Assembly (NCBI GenBank): GCA_900315075.1
Contig: OMXV01000021.1
Coordinates: forward strand, 1-64,000
Source of the DNA: an uncultured Prevotellaceae bacterium
GTDB taxonomy: Bacteria > Bacteroidota > Bacteroidia > Bacteroidales > Bacteroidaceae
Direction of reading: 5' to 3'
Length of the DNA stretch: 64,000 bases
Both the position numbers and the translations under genes were made by a program. Below the pieces are notes generated by a model, which saw only the letters and a list, made by a program, of their open reading frames with translations, made no database searches and was not told the DNA's origin. Shown here in pieces: positions 33,801-42,744 of the stretch; position 1 is the stretch's first letter, and each line of letters starts with the position of its first letter.

Positions 33801-34553
33801 GTCTTTGCCCGTCGAGAGACAAAGCAGATGGTCGTGTGCCTCGGCATTTTCCTGGTCCACAAAGTGAGCATCATTGGTACATACCAATTTTATGCCATAC
33901 TCCTTAGCCAGTTCCATCAGCACCTTATTAGCCTTCTGCTGTAGGGGGAAGGTCTCACGATTGGCCCTGATAGTAGGGTCTTTCACCTCGTGACGCTGCA
34001 ATTCCAGATAATAATCATCTCCCCATAGGCGTTGATGCCACTCGATGGCCTCTCGTGCGGCAGCGATATCACCTTTAAGGATTTTATCGGGCACTTCACC
34101 AGCGATACATGCCGAGCATACTATTAATCCCTCATGATACCGCTCCAGGTCTTCGCGGTCGGTACGCGGACGCATATAGTAACCATCAACCCATGCCCTT
34201 GACACGAGTTTTATCAGGTTTTTGTATCCTTTCAGATTTTTTGCCAATACGATGAGGTGCCAACCACCTTGGTCGTGCATCTCTTTCACACGGTCGGATT
34301 TCTTGCGTCTTGCCACATACATCTCACAACCGAAAATCGGTTTAAAACGTGGCAGTCCTTCTTCTTCTCTTTTTTTATTAACTTTGTTGCAATAATTAAA
34401 GAGTTCTTTGACACCCATCATGTTGCCATGGTCGGTGATTGCCATACCTTTCATGTCGTTGGCAACAGCCTTGTCAACGAGATTTTTGATGCTCGACTGT
34501 CCGTCGAGAATAGAATAATAAGTATGTACGTGGAGATGAACGAAATCTCTCAT
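30849..34553 (-). CDS. dnaE: DNA polymerase III subunit alpha
   Basis: The 1234-aa replicative polymerase begins with a PHP domain (LHVHTYYSILDGQ). Palm-domain catalytic aspartates are in LPDIDTDFDD near residue 465. The finger region (GPGRGSAAGS, RPGPMDYIP) and a C-terminal OB-fold with tau-binding tail follow. It is of the DnaE1 type and carries no exonuclease insert, unlike PolC. Length is normal for Bacteroidota. It is transcribed leftwards. A weak TATCTTTGA box lies about 40 bp before the start. Confidence 0.97.
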   Translation of the reverse strand: MRDFVHLHVHTYYSILDGQSSIKNLVDKAVANDMKGMAITDHGNMMGVKELFNYCNKVNKKREEEGLPRFKPIFGCEMYVARRKKSDRVKEMHDQGGWHLIVLAKNLKGYKNLIKLVSRAWVDGYYMRPRTDREDLERYHEGLIVCSACIAGEVPDKILKGDIAAAREAIEWHQRLWGDDYYLELQRHEVKDPTIRANRETFPLQQKANKVLMELAKEYGIKLVCTNDAHFVDQENAEAHDHLLCLSTGKDLDDPSRMLYSKQEWFKTIEEMNEVFADVPEALDNTCEILDKVEEYSIDHAPIMPFFPIPEDFGTEEDVRRNYTEEQLFQEFTRDENGNEIMSREEGEKKIKKLGGYDKLYRIKFEADYLAKLAYDGAKRIYGEPLSDEVKERVNFELHVMKTMGFPGYFLIVQDFINAARNELGVIVGPGRGSAAGSVVAYCLGITQIDPIKYDLLFERFLNPDRISLPDIDTDFDDDGRGRVLEWVEDKYGHDKVAHIITYGSMATKNSIKDVARVEKLPLPEANRLCKAIPDRLPDGMKMNLNNAIKCVRELREAEVSQDIRERNTIKYARMLEGTVRSTGIHACGTIICRDPISEWVPVSTAEDKADPGHKLLCTQYDGHVIEETGLIKMDFLGLKTLSILKEAVENIYQSTGKQIDLEKIPIDDPLTYQLYSEGRTIGTFQFESAGMQKYLRELHPTVFEDLIAMNALYRPGPMDYIPDFISRKKDPSKITYDIPCMEKYLKDTYGITVYQEQVMLLSRQLANFTRGQSDTLRKAMGKKMIDKMNELEGLFYKGGEQNGHDHKVLNKIWEDWKKFASYAFNKSHATCYSWVAYQTAYLKAHYPAEYMAAVMSRNLDNITEITKFMDECKAMGIQTLGPDVNESRHKFSVNHDGAIRFGLAAIKGMGNAAAEAIISERDQNGPYADVFDVAKRVNLSAVNRRAFESMVLSGGFDSFGIERERYLTVGTKGDVFLDTLIRFGQTYQAEQKQAQMSLFGADAVEISTPPIPDYQPWSNIEKLNLERDLVGIYLSAHPLDEYSMILKFLCNTPCSQLSEKDDLAKKEVVTFGGVVTSVKAKFSKNGSPCGFVTIEDFNGPGEIALFGEEWGKWRGMLLESSTVYITAKSVPRFRGANTYDLRITNIQYMNTVKENSIQKLTIVIDENNVNSQVVTDLTTLVDECPGNTSLYLQIKDAEGNGNVLLRSKGKKVELKHKLIQYIEETDGFDYYVN

Positions 34554-34641
34554 AGTTTCAGTATTTTACTCAATTTTTTAGCGAAGTGAGCGTCAAAGAT
34601 ACGCTGAAAAGTTGACATTACCAAAAGATATGTCATAAAAA

Positions 34642-34674
34642 TTTGTATAAGTGGCAAAAAAGAAGTACCTTTGC
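34642..34674 (+). promoter_or_regulatory. Promoter of psd-pssA
   Basis: TTTG (34642-34645) and TACCTTTGC (34666-34674) are spaced by 20 bp, the ideal Bacteroidota sigma-ABfr arrangement. The psd start is 45 bp downstream. Confidence 0.75.
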
Positions 34675-34719
34675 ACGGTTTTGTGAAAAATGGCAAAACT
34701 GCAAACTTTCGACTAAAAC

Positions 34720-35424
34720 ATGGGAAGAAGAATCAAGAAGTTGAAGAAACAACGACTTCACAGCGAAGGAAACGACACCCTCATATACAGCATGCTTGTG
34801 CTCATCGCCATTGGTGTGATACTTTGGCGTTCATTCGACACCAAAATACCATTTTGGTGTTTTGTAGCTATATTTGGCACAGTCTATGGGATAGTACTGA
34901 ATTTTTTCCGTTGTCCTATCCGCTTTTTAGACATCGACACCGATGAGTATGATATCAACAAAGTGGTTGTTGCTCCTGCCGATGGCAAGGTGGTTGTAGT
35001 TGAAGAAGTGGATGAGGACGAATATTTTCACGACCGTCGTCTGATGGTGTCAATCTTTATGAGTCTTTTCAACGTACATGCCAATTGGTTTCCGGTATGT
35101 GGCAAAGTGGTGTCTGTGCATCATCAGGATGGTAACTTTCACAAAGCTTGGCTACCAAAGGCCAGCGAAGAGAATGAGCATGCAGACGTGATGATAGAAA
35201 CAGCCAACGGTGTGCGCATTCTTTGCCGGCAGATAGCCGGTGCCGTTGCACGTCGCATTGTGACCTATGCCAAGGAGGGTGAAGACTGCGAGATAGACGA
35301 CCATTTAGGCTTCATCAAATTTGGTTCTCGTGTAGATGTGTATCTTCCTTTGGGCACTGACGTATTGGTAAAAATGGGTCAATCGACCACTGGCGACCAG
35401 ACTATTATAGCGAAACTGAAATAA
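34720..35424 (+). CDS. psd: Phosphatidylserine decarboxylase proenzyme
   Basis: This 234-aa short-form (PSD-A type) proenzyme has two N-terminal membrane segments (about 23-60). The maturation site is FGSR, with S203 becoming the pyruvoyl group after self-cleavage. [16 protein letters not shown] residues ([12 protein letters not shown], with the catalytic histidine) are present. It makes phosphatidylethanolamine from the product of the next gene, pssA, which starts 5 bp later. The pair forms a phospholipid operon. Confidence 0.94.
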   Translation: MGRRIKKLKKQRLHSEGNDTLIYSMLVLIAIGVILWRSFDTKIPFWCFVAIFGTVYGIVLNFFRCPIRFLDIDTDEYDINKVVVAPADGKVVVVEEVDEDEYFHDRRLMVSIFMSLFNVHANWFPVCGKVVSVHHQDGNFHKAWLPKASEENEHADVMIETANGVRILCRQIAGAVARRIVTYAKEGEDCEIDDHLGFIKFGSRVDVYLPLGTDVLVKMGQSTTGDQTIIAKLK

Positions 35425-35429
35425 GGTAC

Positions 35430-36146
35430 ATGGCCAATATTATCACAAGGAATATTCCCAACAGCATTACTTGCTGCAACCTCATTTGTGGTTGTATCGC
35501 TACATCATGGGCATTGTCTGGCAATTACAAATTAGCGTTGGTATTTATCATCAGCGGTGCTATTTTCGATTTCTTCGACGGCATGAGTGCTCGACTGCTG
35601 CATGTTTCATCTGAGATTGGTAAGGAATTAGACTCACTGGCTGATGTTGTAACCTTCGGTGTTGCCCCAGCAAGTATGGTCTATACCCTACTCTACGACA
35701 TGCATTATCCTGCGGGTATGGAGTGCTGGCGACAATGGTTGCCTTACGTGGCATTTCTGATAGCAGCTTTCTCGGCGCTTCGACTGGCAAAATTCAATCT
35801 CGACACACGCCAGACCACCTCATTTATTGGTCTTCCCACCCCAGCCAATGCCTTGTTCTGGGGGTCACTCATCGTGGGTGCCGAAAGTAAGTTGTCGCAT
35901 CTGTCGTGGGGATTGCCATTAGTGCTGGTACTGATAGCGCTAAGTTGCTGGATTTTGATTTCCGAGATTCCGATGTTCGCCCTCAAGTTCAAACAATGGG
36001 GTTGGCACGGCAACGAAGTGAAATACATCTTTCTGCTCACCTGTGTTCCTCTGCTAATTTTTTTAGGAATCTCTGCCTTCGCGGTGATTATCACTTGGTA
36101 TGTCATATTATCGATATACGTAGCAAACCGTAAAGACAAGAAATAA
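35430..36146 (+). CDS. pssA: CDP-diacylglycerol-serine O-phosphatidyltransferase
   Basis: The 238-aa membrane enzyme has about seven hydrophobic helices. The CDP-alcohol phosphotransferase motif is seen as FDGMSARLL...GKELDSLADV, close to the consensus DGxxARxxxxxxxxGxxxDxxxD. It makes phosphatidylserine, the substrate of Psd upstream. Confidence 0.94.
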   Translation: MANIITRNIPNSITCCNLICGCIATSWALSGNYKLALVFIISGAIFDFFDGMSARLLHVSSEIGKELDSLADVVTFGVAPASMVYTLLYDMHYPAGMECWRQWLPYVAFLIAAFSALRLAKFNLDTRQTTSFIGLPTPANALFWGSLIVGAESKLSHLSWGLPLVLVLIALSCWILISEIPMFALKFKQWGWHGNEVKYIFLLTCVPLLIFLGISAFAVIITWYVILSIYVANRKDKK

Positions 36147-36156
36147 CAGTTGCCTT

Positions 36157-36426
36157 ATGATTCTGAAGTTCATTGGCTTTATCTTTCTATTTTTCGTCAT
36201 TGCCACAATTATTGGCATTGTGAGGATTTACCTCACAGTCAGGCGTATGCACAAAAGTATGAAAGAGCGTTTCGGCACTGACAGGACTGAGCGTAAACCC
36301 GAAGGCGAAACCACCTATGGCAGCGACGGTAGTATTATCACCGACACCCGTAAGCAAACACGGTCGGAGAAGAAAATCTTCGATAACGATGAGGGCGAAT
36401 ACGTGGATTATGTAGAGGAGAAATAG
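36157..36426 (+). CDS. DUF4834 family membrane protein
   Basis: This 89-aa protein has one N-terminal helix (residues 3-27), a basic juxtamembrane stretch (RRMHKSMKERFG) and an acidic tail ending EGEYVDYVEEK. This is the DUF4834 pattern commonly found behind psd-pssA in Bacteroidales. Function unknown; an accessory role in lipid synthesis is suggested by context only. Confidence 0.8.
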   Translation: MILKFIGFIFLFFVIATIIGIVRIYLTVRRMHKSMKERFGTDRTERKPEGETTYGSDGSIITDTRKQTRSEKKIFDNDEGEYVDYVEEK

Positions 36427-36482
36427 TTGTTGGGGTATTAGGAGTTTAGGAGTTTTGGGGTGGTAGACATTACTTATGCGAT

Positions 36483-36524
36483 ATAATAATTCGGGGCATA
36501 CAAACGTATGTCCCGAATTATTAT
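36483..36524. terminator. Bidirectional terminator (DUF4834 / pyrH)
   Basis: A 19-bp stem with one G-U pair, ATAATAATTCGGGGCATAC against GTATGTCCCGAATTATTAT, encloses an AAAC loop. It ends both converging transcripts. Confidence 0.8.
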
Positions 36525-36541
36525 TTATAGCCACATAAATA

Positions 36542-37252
36542 CTATGGATGCACATAAGTGCCGATGGGCTCACCGTCGATTACTTTTTTCAAGTTTCCTA
36601 TCTTGTCCATATTGAAGACATAGATGGGGAGGTTGTTGTCGCGGCACATAACAACAGCCGAGAGGTCCATCACCTTAAGTCCACGCTCGAGAATCTCGTC
36701 ATAGGAGATATCATCAAACTTAGTGGCTGTGGGATCTTTCTCTGGGTCGGCGGTATAAATACCATCCACGCGTGTTCCTTTGAGCATAACATCGGCCTCT
36801 ATTTCCACACCACGCAGCGATGAGCCTGTGTCAGTGGTAAAATAAGGTGAGCCTGTTCCAGCAGAGAAGATACAAACCTTTCCTTGCTTCATAGCATCGA
36901 TAGCTTTCCACTTGGAGTAGAATTCGCCGATGGGCTCCATCCTAATGGCGGTGAGCACTTGATTTTCAACGCCAATGGCAGTTAGCGCCGAACTGAGAGC
37001 TAAAGAGTTGATGACAGTGGCGAGCATACCCATCTGGTCACCTTTCACACGGTCGAAACCCTGTGAGGTGCCTTTTAGTCCACGGAAGATATTTCCTCCA
37101 CCAATGACGATGCCGATCTGCACCCCCATGTCACGTATTTCCTTCACTTGGTTAGCGTAGTCGCTCAGTCGCTGTGGGTCAATACCATAGCCCTGCTGTC
37201 CCTGCAAGCTTTCGCCGCTGAGTTTTAAGAGTATTCTGTTGAATCTTGGCAT
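36542..37252 (-). CDS. pyrH: UMP kinase
   Basis: This 236-aa amino-acid-kinase-fold enzyme phosphorylates UMP. It has LLKLSGESLQG at the start, IVIGGGNIFRG, and the TADPEKDPTA motif near residue 168. Length and motifs are typical. It is monocistronic on the minus strand, with repeats in its upstream space. Confidence 0.96.
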   Translation of the reverse strand: MPRFNRILLKLSGESLQGQQGYGIDPQRLSDYANQVKEIRDMGVQIGIVIGGGNIFRGLKGTSQGFDRVKGDQMGMLATVINSLALSSALTAIGVENQVLTAIRMEPIGEFYSKWKAIDAMKQGKVCIFSAGTGSPYFTTDTGSSLRGVEIEADVMLKGTRVDGIYTADPEKDPTATKFDDISYDEILERGLKVMDLSAVVMCRDNNLPIYVFNMDKIGNLKKVIDGEPIGTYVHP

Positions 37253-37284
37253 AATGTTGAGTTTTATATGGGTTAAAAATATAT

Positions 37285-37340
37285 TTGGGAGTTTAGGAGT
37301 TACAGGAGTTCAGACAACACCATTGCCGCTATCGAAACAA
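37285..37340. repeat. Intergenic repeat shared with 48503-48540
   Basis: GGGAGTTTAGGAGTTACAGG leads into a 37-bp segment (37303-37339) of CAGGAGTTCAGACAA, ACCATTG and GCTATCGAAAC. It recurs almost unchanged at 48503-48540. Both copies are in spaces between minus-strand genes and in the same orientation. Confidence 0.7.
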
Positions 37341-37393
37341 CTGCAAAAACCTTGTCAACTTGTTTATTTGTATCTTCAAATACCTTGCCAACT

Positions 37394-38128
37394 TTATTCA
37401 ATGACGAACTGCACCTCTTTGAAGGCGTATGAGCGCTGTTTTCCTTCCGTGTCGCATAATGTAATTGGACCTTCATCCGCAACACCGACTATCTCTGCCA
37501 TGAACAATCCATTGGAATCCAAATAAGGGAAGAATCCCTCACGCCGATAGAGACGGCTATGATATAGCGATGAGACTTTCTCCTCCTCTCCATTGTAGAG
37601 CATAAAAAGATATTTTTGTAGCACCTGCAATATATGAACCAGCACCGCCTCTCGGTCGGTCTCGCAGTCACGGATTTGCCATAAGCTCACGGGGTTAGGT
37701 GCATCACTATGAAACACATGTTGGTTGATGTTCAAACCAATACCAAAGACACATGTTCGCAGTTTACCTGTCGCCATGGATGTCTCGATGAGTGTGCCAC
37801 AGATTTTCTTGTCGTGCCAATATATGTCGTTAGGCCATTTCAGTGATATTCCATCAGTGTAGTTATCAAGAGCTTCTGCTACCGCTAAAGCTCCCGCCTC
37901 AGAAAGCAGGAACTGCCGTGTTGGTTTGATGGCGGTAGGACATACCATGATGCTGCAAAGGAGGTTCTTGCCTCGTTCACTTTCCCAATGGTTGCTCCCC
38001 TGCCCTCTTCCTGCCGACTGATAGTCTGTAGTAACCACCAGCATGTCGTCATTCTCTGGTGCGGCAAGCTCTCGAATGTAGCTATTAGTAGAGTCGGTTT
38101 CGTCTAATTGGATTCTGTGTATTCTCAT
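37394..38128 (-). CDS. birA: Biotin-[acetyl-CoA-carboxylase] ligase
   Basis: The 244-aa protein is read from MRIHRIQLDETDSTNS, which aligns with the family start; an upstream ATG adds 11 residues without homology. Biotin-binding GRGQGSNHWESERGKN at about 52-67 and KWPNDIYW near 105 are clear. The enzyme biotinylates carboxylases. The N-terminal HTH repressor domain of E. coli BirA is absent. Confidence 0.93.
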   Translation of the reverse strand: MRIHRIQLDETDSTNSYIRELAAPENDDMLVVTTDYQSAGRGQGSNHWESERGKNLLCSIMVCPTAIKPTRQFLLSEAGALAVAEALDNYTDGISLKWPNDIYWHDKKICGTLIETSMATGKLRTCVFGIGLNINQHVFHSDAPNPVSLWQIRDCETDREAVLVHILQVLQKYLFMLYNGEEEKVSSLYHSRLYRREGFFPYLDSNGLFMAEIVGVADEGPITLCDTEGKQRSYAFKEVQFVIE

Positions 38129-38141
38129 AGAGGCGAAAGTA

Positions 38142-38507
38142 TTAATAGGGTCTGAAAGCATCCTCGATATGCTCTATTCGCTTTTCTTCCCCCTTGCCTA
38201 TCACTGTGATGATGTCGAAACGCAGTCCCCTTCTCACATCAAAAGTCTTCACATATGCATTGGCTGCATTGTAGAGATTGCGAGCCTTCCTCCTATCTAC
38301 TGCTGTCATCGGCTCCACAAAATCTGTGTTGGACCGCGTCTTCACTTCAACAATCACCAGTATAGTGCCATCGGGCGACAAAGCCACAATATCCAAATCG
38401 CGATGCCCACTCTTCCAGTTGCGATGGCAGATAGAATATCCCTTGGCGGCAAGATAATCCGCAGCTTGTTGCTCTCCCCATCTACCATAGTCGTTGTGTG
38501 CTGCCAT
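38142..38507 (-). CDS. yraN: YraN-family (UPF0102) nuclease-like protein
   Basis: This 121-aa protein has the family pattern GRWGEQQAADYLAAKGY, then HRDLDIVA and VIVEVKTR (a restriction-nuclease-like D..ExK core). The role is thought to be DNA processing but is not settled. The start is taken at MAAHND; an extra 8 codons upstream are possible. The stop codon is 13 bp before birA, so they are one unit. Confidence 0.88.
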   Translation of the reverse strand: MAAHNDYGRWGEQQAADYLAAKGYSICHRNWKSGHRDLDIVALSPDGTILVIVEVKTRSNTDFVEPMTAVDRRKARNLYNAANAYVKTFDVRRGLRFDIITVIGKGEEKRIEHIEDAFRPY

Positions 38508-38527
38508 AATATGTGTTTCTTTTTCAT

Positions 38528-38536
38528 GCAAAGATA
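38528..38536 (-). promoter_or_regulatory. -7 box of yraN-birA
   Basis: The minus strand reads TATCTTTGC, 20 bp upstream of the yraN start codon. It lies back to back with the tadA promoter. Confidence 0.6.
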
Positions 38537-38601
38537 ATGTATTTTACAAGAAAAGCGGCCAATGCATATTAGTTTTTTTTGGCGAATTGCAGAGAATGCT
38601 T

Positions 38602-38610
38602 TATTTTTGC
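38602..38610 (+). promoter_or_regulatory. -7 box of tadA
   Basis: TATTTTTGC fits TAnnTTTGC and lies only 4 bp before the tadA ATG, so the transcript would be nearly leaderless. A TTTTGG -33-like box is about 22 bp upstream. Confidence 0.55.
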
Positions 38611-38614
38611 ATCC

Positions 38615-39064
38615 ATGAAATCAGAAATTCAAGAAGATGACTTACGCTATATGCGGATGGCATTGGCAGAGGCGCAAGCAGCAGGCGCTGCAGGCGAAGT
38701 GCCTATCGGTGCTGTTGTTGTATGCAAAGGCAGAGTGATAGCCCGTGCCCACAATCTGACAGAAATGCTTCATGACGTGACTGCCCATGCAGAAATGCAA
38801 GCCATCACTTCTGCCGCTGATTATCTCGGTGGCAAATACCTGAGTGACTGCACTGTTTATGTGACGGTGGAACCATGTGTGATGTGCGCAGGAGCCCTTG
38901 GATGGGCACAGGCAAAGCGCATTGTGTATGGTGCTGGCGACGAGAAGCGTGGCTATACCCATTATGCTCCTCATGCTTTGCACCCTCGTTGCACCGTGAC
39001 AGCCGGTGTGCTCGAAGAGGAATGCCGCGAGATGATGCAATCTTTTTTTAGAGGTAAGAGGTAA
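38615..39064 (+). CDS. tadA: tRNA-specific adenosine deaminase-like protein
   Basis: The 149-aa protein belongs to the cytidine/deoxycytidylate deaminase fold. Zinc ligands are in HAEMQAI and PCVMCAG, with the catalytic Glu in HAE. TadA converts A34 to inosine in tRNA-Arg(ACG). The frame opens 12 codons earlier but only this ATG keeps the promoter upstream. The last codons (FRGKR) are written by the GAGGTRA repeat that follows. A guanine deaminase-like role cannot be excluded. Confidence 0.88.
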   Translation: MKSEIQEDDLRYMRMALAEAQAAGAAGEVPIGAVVVCKGRVIARAHNLTEMLHDVTAHAEMQAITSAADYLGGKYLSDCTVYVTVEPCVMCAGALGWAQAKRIVYGAGDEKRGYTHYAPHALHPRCTVTAGVLEEECREMMQSFFRGKR

Positions 39065-39109
39065 GAGGTGAGAGGTGAGAGGTGAGAGGTAAGAGGTGAG
39101 AGATTACCA
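39052..39109. repeat. GAGGTRA tandem repeat at the end of tadA
   Basis: About seven copies of AGAGGTAAG/AGAGGTGAG start inside the last tadA codons and continue past the stop. The same unit recurs at 60040-60089. Confidence 0.8.
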
Positions 39110-39168
39110 TTGCTACTATAATGTCTATATTTTCTATATATACTATATTTACTATATTTACCTAAAAA

Positions 39169-39201
39169 CAGAAGAAGAGCCTTGATTGGGCTCTTCTTCT
39201 G
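39169..39201 (+). terminator. Terminator of tadA
   Basis: CAGAAGAAGAGCC pairs with GGCTCTTCTTCTG (13 bp) and is followed by TTTTT. Confidence 0.88.
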
Positions 39202-39241
39202 TTTTTATCTCATCTGATGCTATTCGCATCCATCTATGAGG

Positions 39242-40963
39242 TTATCTCCTTTGGATATTAAGATTGGCTTTTCCTGGTGTTTTAACCATTTTCTTGGGAG
39301 CAGTCACATTTCTGACATGCATAGTCTTGGTGACTTTGCGAGGAGATGCTGCTGGGGCACCCCACTGCACAGTGAAGGTCTCAGTTCCCATTCCAAAGTA
39401 ACCAGCCGACACATAGTAAACCAGATTGAATGTGAATGTCTGAGTCTCTGGGTCATAGTAGCATGGGAAATCGTCATAGGTAGCCTCATCGGTATATGTG
39501 GGGAGGTCTGATACGAACACATCGCCATAGGAGTCGTGGGTAGCACCTGTCCACTGCTCAGGCACCGTACACTTATTGGTAGCGGGATCCCATTCAAACT
39601 CGAAGTTCACACCATAACCCCAATTAGCGATTCTATAGGTGTTGCCTTCACTACTCTTGCTGATAACCAAGTCTTCATCATCGCCCTCCCAGTACTGAGT
39701 ATAGGTATAAGTGCCTAATCCTACAGCCTCGAATGAAGGACCAAATTCATGACTCGACTTGAAGCGGATGGTTAAGGCTTCAGCAGCCACCTCTTCACCT
39801 CCAGCATAGCCAACAGCCACGAGGTAGTATGTACCCGATTCATCGAGCGGCCAATTAACTGAAGAAGACTCAGTGATTTCCTCTGCCTCCACAGAACCAT
39901 CAACAATACCTGCATAGAGTGCATTGGGATCGCCATCCTTCTCAGTGACAGCATACTTCACAGACTCCAAGTCGGCACCAAAAGTGATATAACTTTGGGC
40001 ATAATCCTGATCATTATTGTCTGTGAGTCGTCCCACATACTGTAACCCCAAGGTATAGTCTTTCTTCTCGTATCCTGGGAAGATGATATTAATGACACCA
40101 TCCTTCTGTGAGTAGTTCCATCCACCCACGCCATCCATGTAATAGAATGGAGCCAGTTGCACCTCACCCGGTGTGCCGTCGGCCTGATAGTCAAGTACGC
40201 GGTTATAACTCCACATGCTCATGTCCTTGGTACTGCTAAATCCGTATGGGTGACATATCAAGATATCGGCATCATAGGTACCATGATGATAGCCTGAGTT
40301 GGTGTCATCATAATAGATGAGACCCTCCTGAGTTACCGTCTGACCTGCTAAGACTGTGCCTGGGGTCATAACGGTTATTTGCAGATACTCAGCAGCATTG
40401 CCGTCATTCACAGGATCGAAGCAACCAAAGATACGGAATACATTGGTCTGCTCTGTATTCTGATAAATTTCTACAGAAGTGGTGTATCCCCAGAAAGTAT
40501 CAGAATAAACACCTTTACCCAACGACTCGTAGGGTGATGGCATCATAGCAGAGAATCCATAGGAAGTGGCACCATAGATGGTTGTGTACTCTTCACTGGC
40601 AATCTTGAGGGTATCCTTATGATTCTCATCGTAAGCCACAGCACTGGGATCGTATGTAATGACGATGTCCACTTTCGACTCACCAGCAGCGAAACTCACT
40701 GTGGATGGTACATTGAAGAACCCTGTAGCATCTGTGTGCGTGAGGTTCACGGTGATAGCCTCGTCCGTTTTCACACGGTTGATTGGCACTTTGATGGTAT
40801 TCTCTTTATTTGAAATATCATACTTTGTAGGCAGTGTGTTGCTGAAATACACCTGGTTGCCCGTGACGGTGGCCCACTCGTAGTCGTCCTTATCACTGGA
40901 GCATGCGGTGAATCCCATCACTGCCATCAAGGCTATGAACAAGTTAAAATAATATTTTTTCAT
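39242..40963 (-). CDS. PUL-associated surface lipoprotein
   Basis: This 573-aa protein has a lipoprotein signal (GFTACSS, C21). A Calx-beta-like domain (about 30-130; VPINRVKTDEAITVNLTHTD) is followed by beta-rich repeats. It is the third gene behind susC and susD, where surface glycan-binding proteins usually sit, and is probably anchored on the outside of the cell. No catalytic motif is seen. The family name is not certain. The stop codon is followed by a plus-strand terminator for the opposing gene. Confidence 0.75.
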   Translation of the reverse strand: MKKYYFNLFIALMAVMGFTACSSDKDDYEWATVTGNQVYFSNTLPTKYDISNKENTIKVPINRVKTDEAITVNLTHTDATGFFNVPSTVSFAAGESKVDIVITYDPSAVAYDENHKDTLKIASEEYTTIYGATSYGFSAMMPSPYESLGKGVYSDTFWGYTTSVEIYQNTEQTNVFRIFGCFDPVNDGNAAEYLQITVMTPGTVLAGQTVTQEGLIYYDDTNSGYHHGTYDADILICHPYGFSSTKDMSMWSYNRVLDYQADGTPGEVQLAPFYYMDGVGGWNYSQKDGVINIIFPGYEKKDYTLGLQYVGRLTDNNDQDYAQSYITFGADLESVKYAVTEKDGDPNALYAGIVDGSVEAEEITESSSVNWPLDESGTYYLVAVGYAGGEEVAAEALTIRFKSSHEFGPSFEAVGLGTYTYTQYWEGDDEDLVISKSSEGNTYRIANWGYGVNFEFEWDPATNKCTVPEQWTGATHDSYGDVFVSDLPTYTDEATYDDFPCYYDPETQTFTFNLVYYVSAGYFGMGTETFTVQWGAPAASPRKVTKTMHVRNVTAPKKMVKTPGKANLNIQRR

Positions 40964-41013
40964 TTTTCTGAATTTTTTACTGAATTACCTTGTTATAAGA
41001 TAGCATATACGGG

Positions 41014-42714
41014 TTACCATTGGTATTCCGGAGAGTCGCCAGATGGACGAACTGGGTCTGGGTTAACCACCAATCCCTCGTTGTACTGAGCCTCGGTGTT
41101 GACGAAGCACCATACCATCCAGTTGGGTACGCCACTTTCCACGTTGAATCGGCAGTTCTCGATATGGTTAGAACCTGCGTAAGAACGAATGATACCCTTG
41201 TTGAGACGCTTGATGTCAAAGGTAGCGAAGCCTTCACCCCAGAGTTCTACTCTACGCTGCCACCATACTTCGTTTTGGAACTGAGATGTGGAGGTATTGT
41301 AGTAAGCATCTTTATGTGTACCATAATTGAAATAGGGGTCACGTGTCTTGGCAAATGCAGTAAGCAGTTCAATGCCACGAGCCTCGTTCTGCATACCTGC
41401 AGCCTCGGCTTCGATGAGTTTCATCTCTTCGATACGCATCAGTGGAATATCCACCACCCAAGCATCATACTTCACGTTTGCCTTACCAGCCTGGTTACGG
41501 AACTTCAGTGACAGGCCACCGATACCATAACTGGCATTCGACACACCAGCGGCATAGATTCGCTCGGGATAGCTGCTATATACGCTCAGCGCCTTGAGCA
41601 GGTCAGCAGGTATTTCCTCTGCATCGGGGTCAACCAGTTCTTCAAGATCGAAGTCTACCCAGCACAGTTTGCGGAAGTCAGAAGCAGGAATGGTCTCATA
41701 AAGATGGCGGTCGATTACGTTTGGACCACCGTAGTTAGCAGCATATCCGCAATCGAAGCCATTCTCCAGCATCATCACACTACCCCATGAGGAGTCACCA
41801 TCATTTTCTACGATGTTGGGGTCGGTATCAGTAACTCTTATACCGAAAATCCAAGAGGAATTGGGTGAGTTGAAGCCATAGTCGTGGCTGAGAAACTCTT
41901 CCTGGCTCATCATGCTATAGCCTTCCTGTGCCATCTTTGCATATTTCTCAGCATTAGCCCAGTCCTGACGCTCCAGATAAGTACGTGCCTTGAGTCCATA
42001 GACCACATTCACGTTGGGAGTGAAGACATCTTTGCGTTCGTAATTCGCCAGCAGTTGCTCAGCACGGTCAAGGTCTTTGAGGATGAAATCAAAAGCCTCA
42101 TCCCATGTCATACGGGGGTTATTCTGGCAGTCCTGATATGTGGTAGTCTCAGTGACTTTGGGAACTGTAAGCGCATTTTTGTCAACGATATAAGGCTTGG
42201 ATGCATACATTCTTACGATATCCAAATAGAACATGGCACGCAATGTGTATGCGATACCAGCACCCACCTCACGACCTTCCAATGGATTGGCATAATCGAT
42301 GGCCTCAGCCATGAGGAGCACATTATTACAGTCCTTAATCCAACCATAGTAGAGTGTCCATGGGAACTGTGTACGAGCCCAGTTAGGAGCCAGATATGTG
42401 AAATCCTGATACCATGTATCAAACCAGTTGTTGGTACCTACCGGTACGATATCTTGTCCTTGTACGTCGCGTACCAAGAAGAATGCCGGATATCCAAAGT
42501 CGAATACGTAATGGCTGTCTCCACCATAGGTAAACTGTCCTGTCAGGTTACCAGTGAGGTTGGCAACGAAATTGTCGAAAGAACCAGGAGCAGTACTTGC
42601 CTGGTCAACAGTTACCGTGCTTGTCTGCGGGTTGATTTCTTCAATACAGCCTGTGAAGGTGAACGACGTCGCTACCAAGGCTGCTGTCATCATAATGGAA
42701 AATATCTTTTTCAT
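41014..42714 (-). CDS. SusD/RagB-like glycan-binding lipoprotein
   Basis: This 566-aa lipoprotein (FTGCIEE, C23) has the SusD N-terminal region. It has TPR-like helices in the middle (YGLKARTYLERQDWANAEKYA) and the RagB/SusD C-terminal domain (LMRIEEMKLIEAEA, RRVELWGEGFATFDIKR). SusD proteins sit on top of the SusC channel and load oligosaccharides. The gene is 30 bp downstream of susC in the same operon. Confidence 0.95.
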   Translation of the reverse strand: MKKIFSIMMTAALVATSFTFTGCIEEINPQTSTVTVDQASTAPGSFDNFVANLTGNLTGQFTYGGDSHYVFDFGYPAFFLVRDVQGQDIVPVGTNNWFDTWYQDFTYLAPNWARTQFPWTLYYGWIKDCNNVLLMAEAIDYANPLEGREVGAGIAYTLRAMFYLDIVRMYASKPYIVDKNALTVPKVTETTTYQDCQNNPRMTWDEAFDFILKDLDRAEQLLANYERKDVFTPNVNVVYGLKARTYLERQDWANAEKYAKMAQEGYSMMSQEEFLSHDYGFNSPNSSWIFGIRVTDTDPNIVENDGDSSWGSVMMLENGFDCGYAANYGGPNVIDRHLYETIPASDFRKLCWVDFDLEELVDPDAEEIPADLLKALSVYSSYPERIYAAGVSNASYGIGGLSLKFRNQAGKANVKYDAWVVDIPLMRIEEMKLIEAEAAGMQNEARGIELLTAFAKTRDPYFNYGTHKDAYYNTSTSQFQNEVWWQRRVELWGEGFATFDIKRLNKGIIRSYAGSNHIENCRFNVESGVPNWMVWCFVNTEAQYNEGLVVNPDPVRPSGDSPEYQW

Positions 42715-42744
42715 ATTGCTTATTTCCTATTATATTAGTTTATG

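Noticed and set aside
39242..40963. Calling the third PUL gene SusE or SusF
   Set aside because: The Calx-beta-like N-terminus and lack of the typical SusE/F starch-binding repeats do not support those names.
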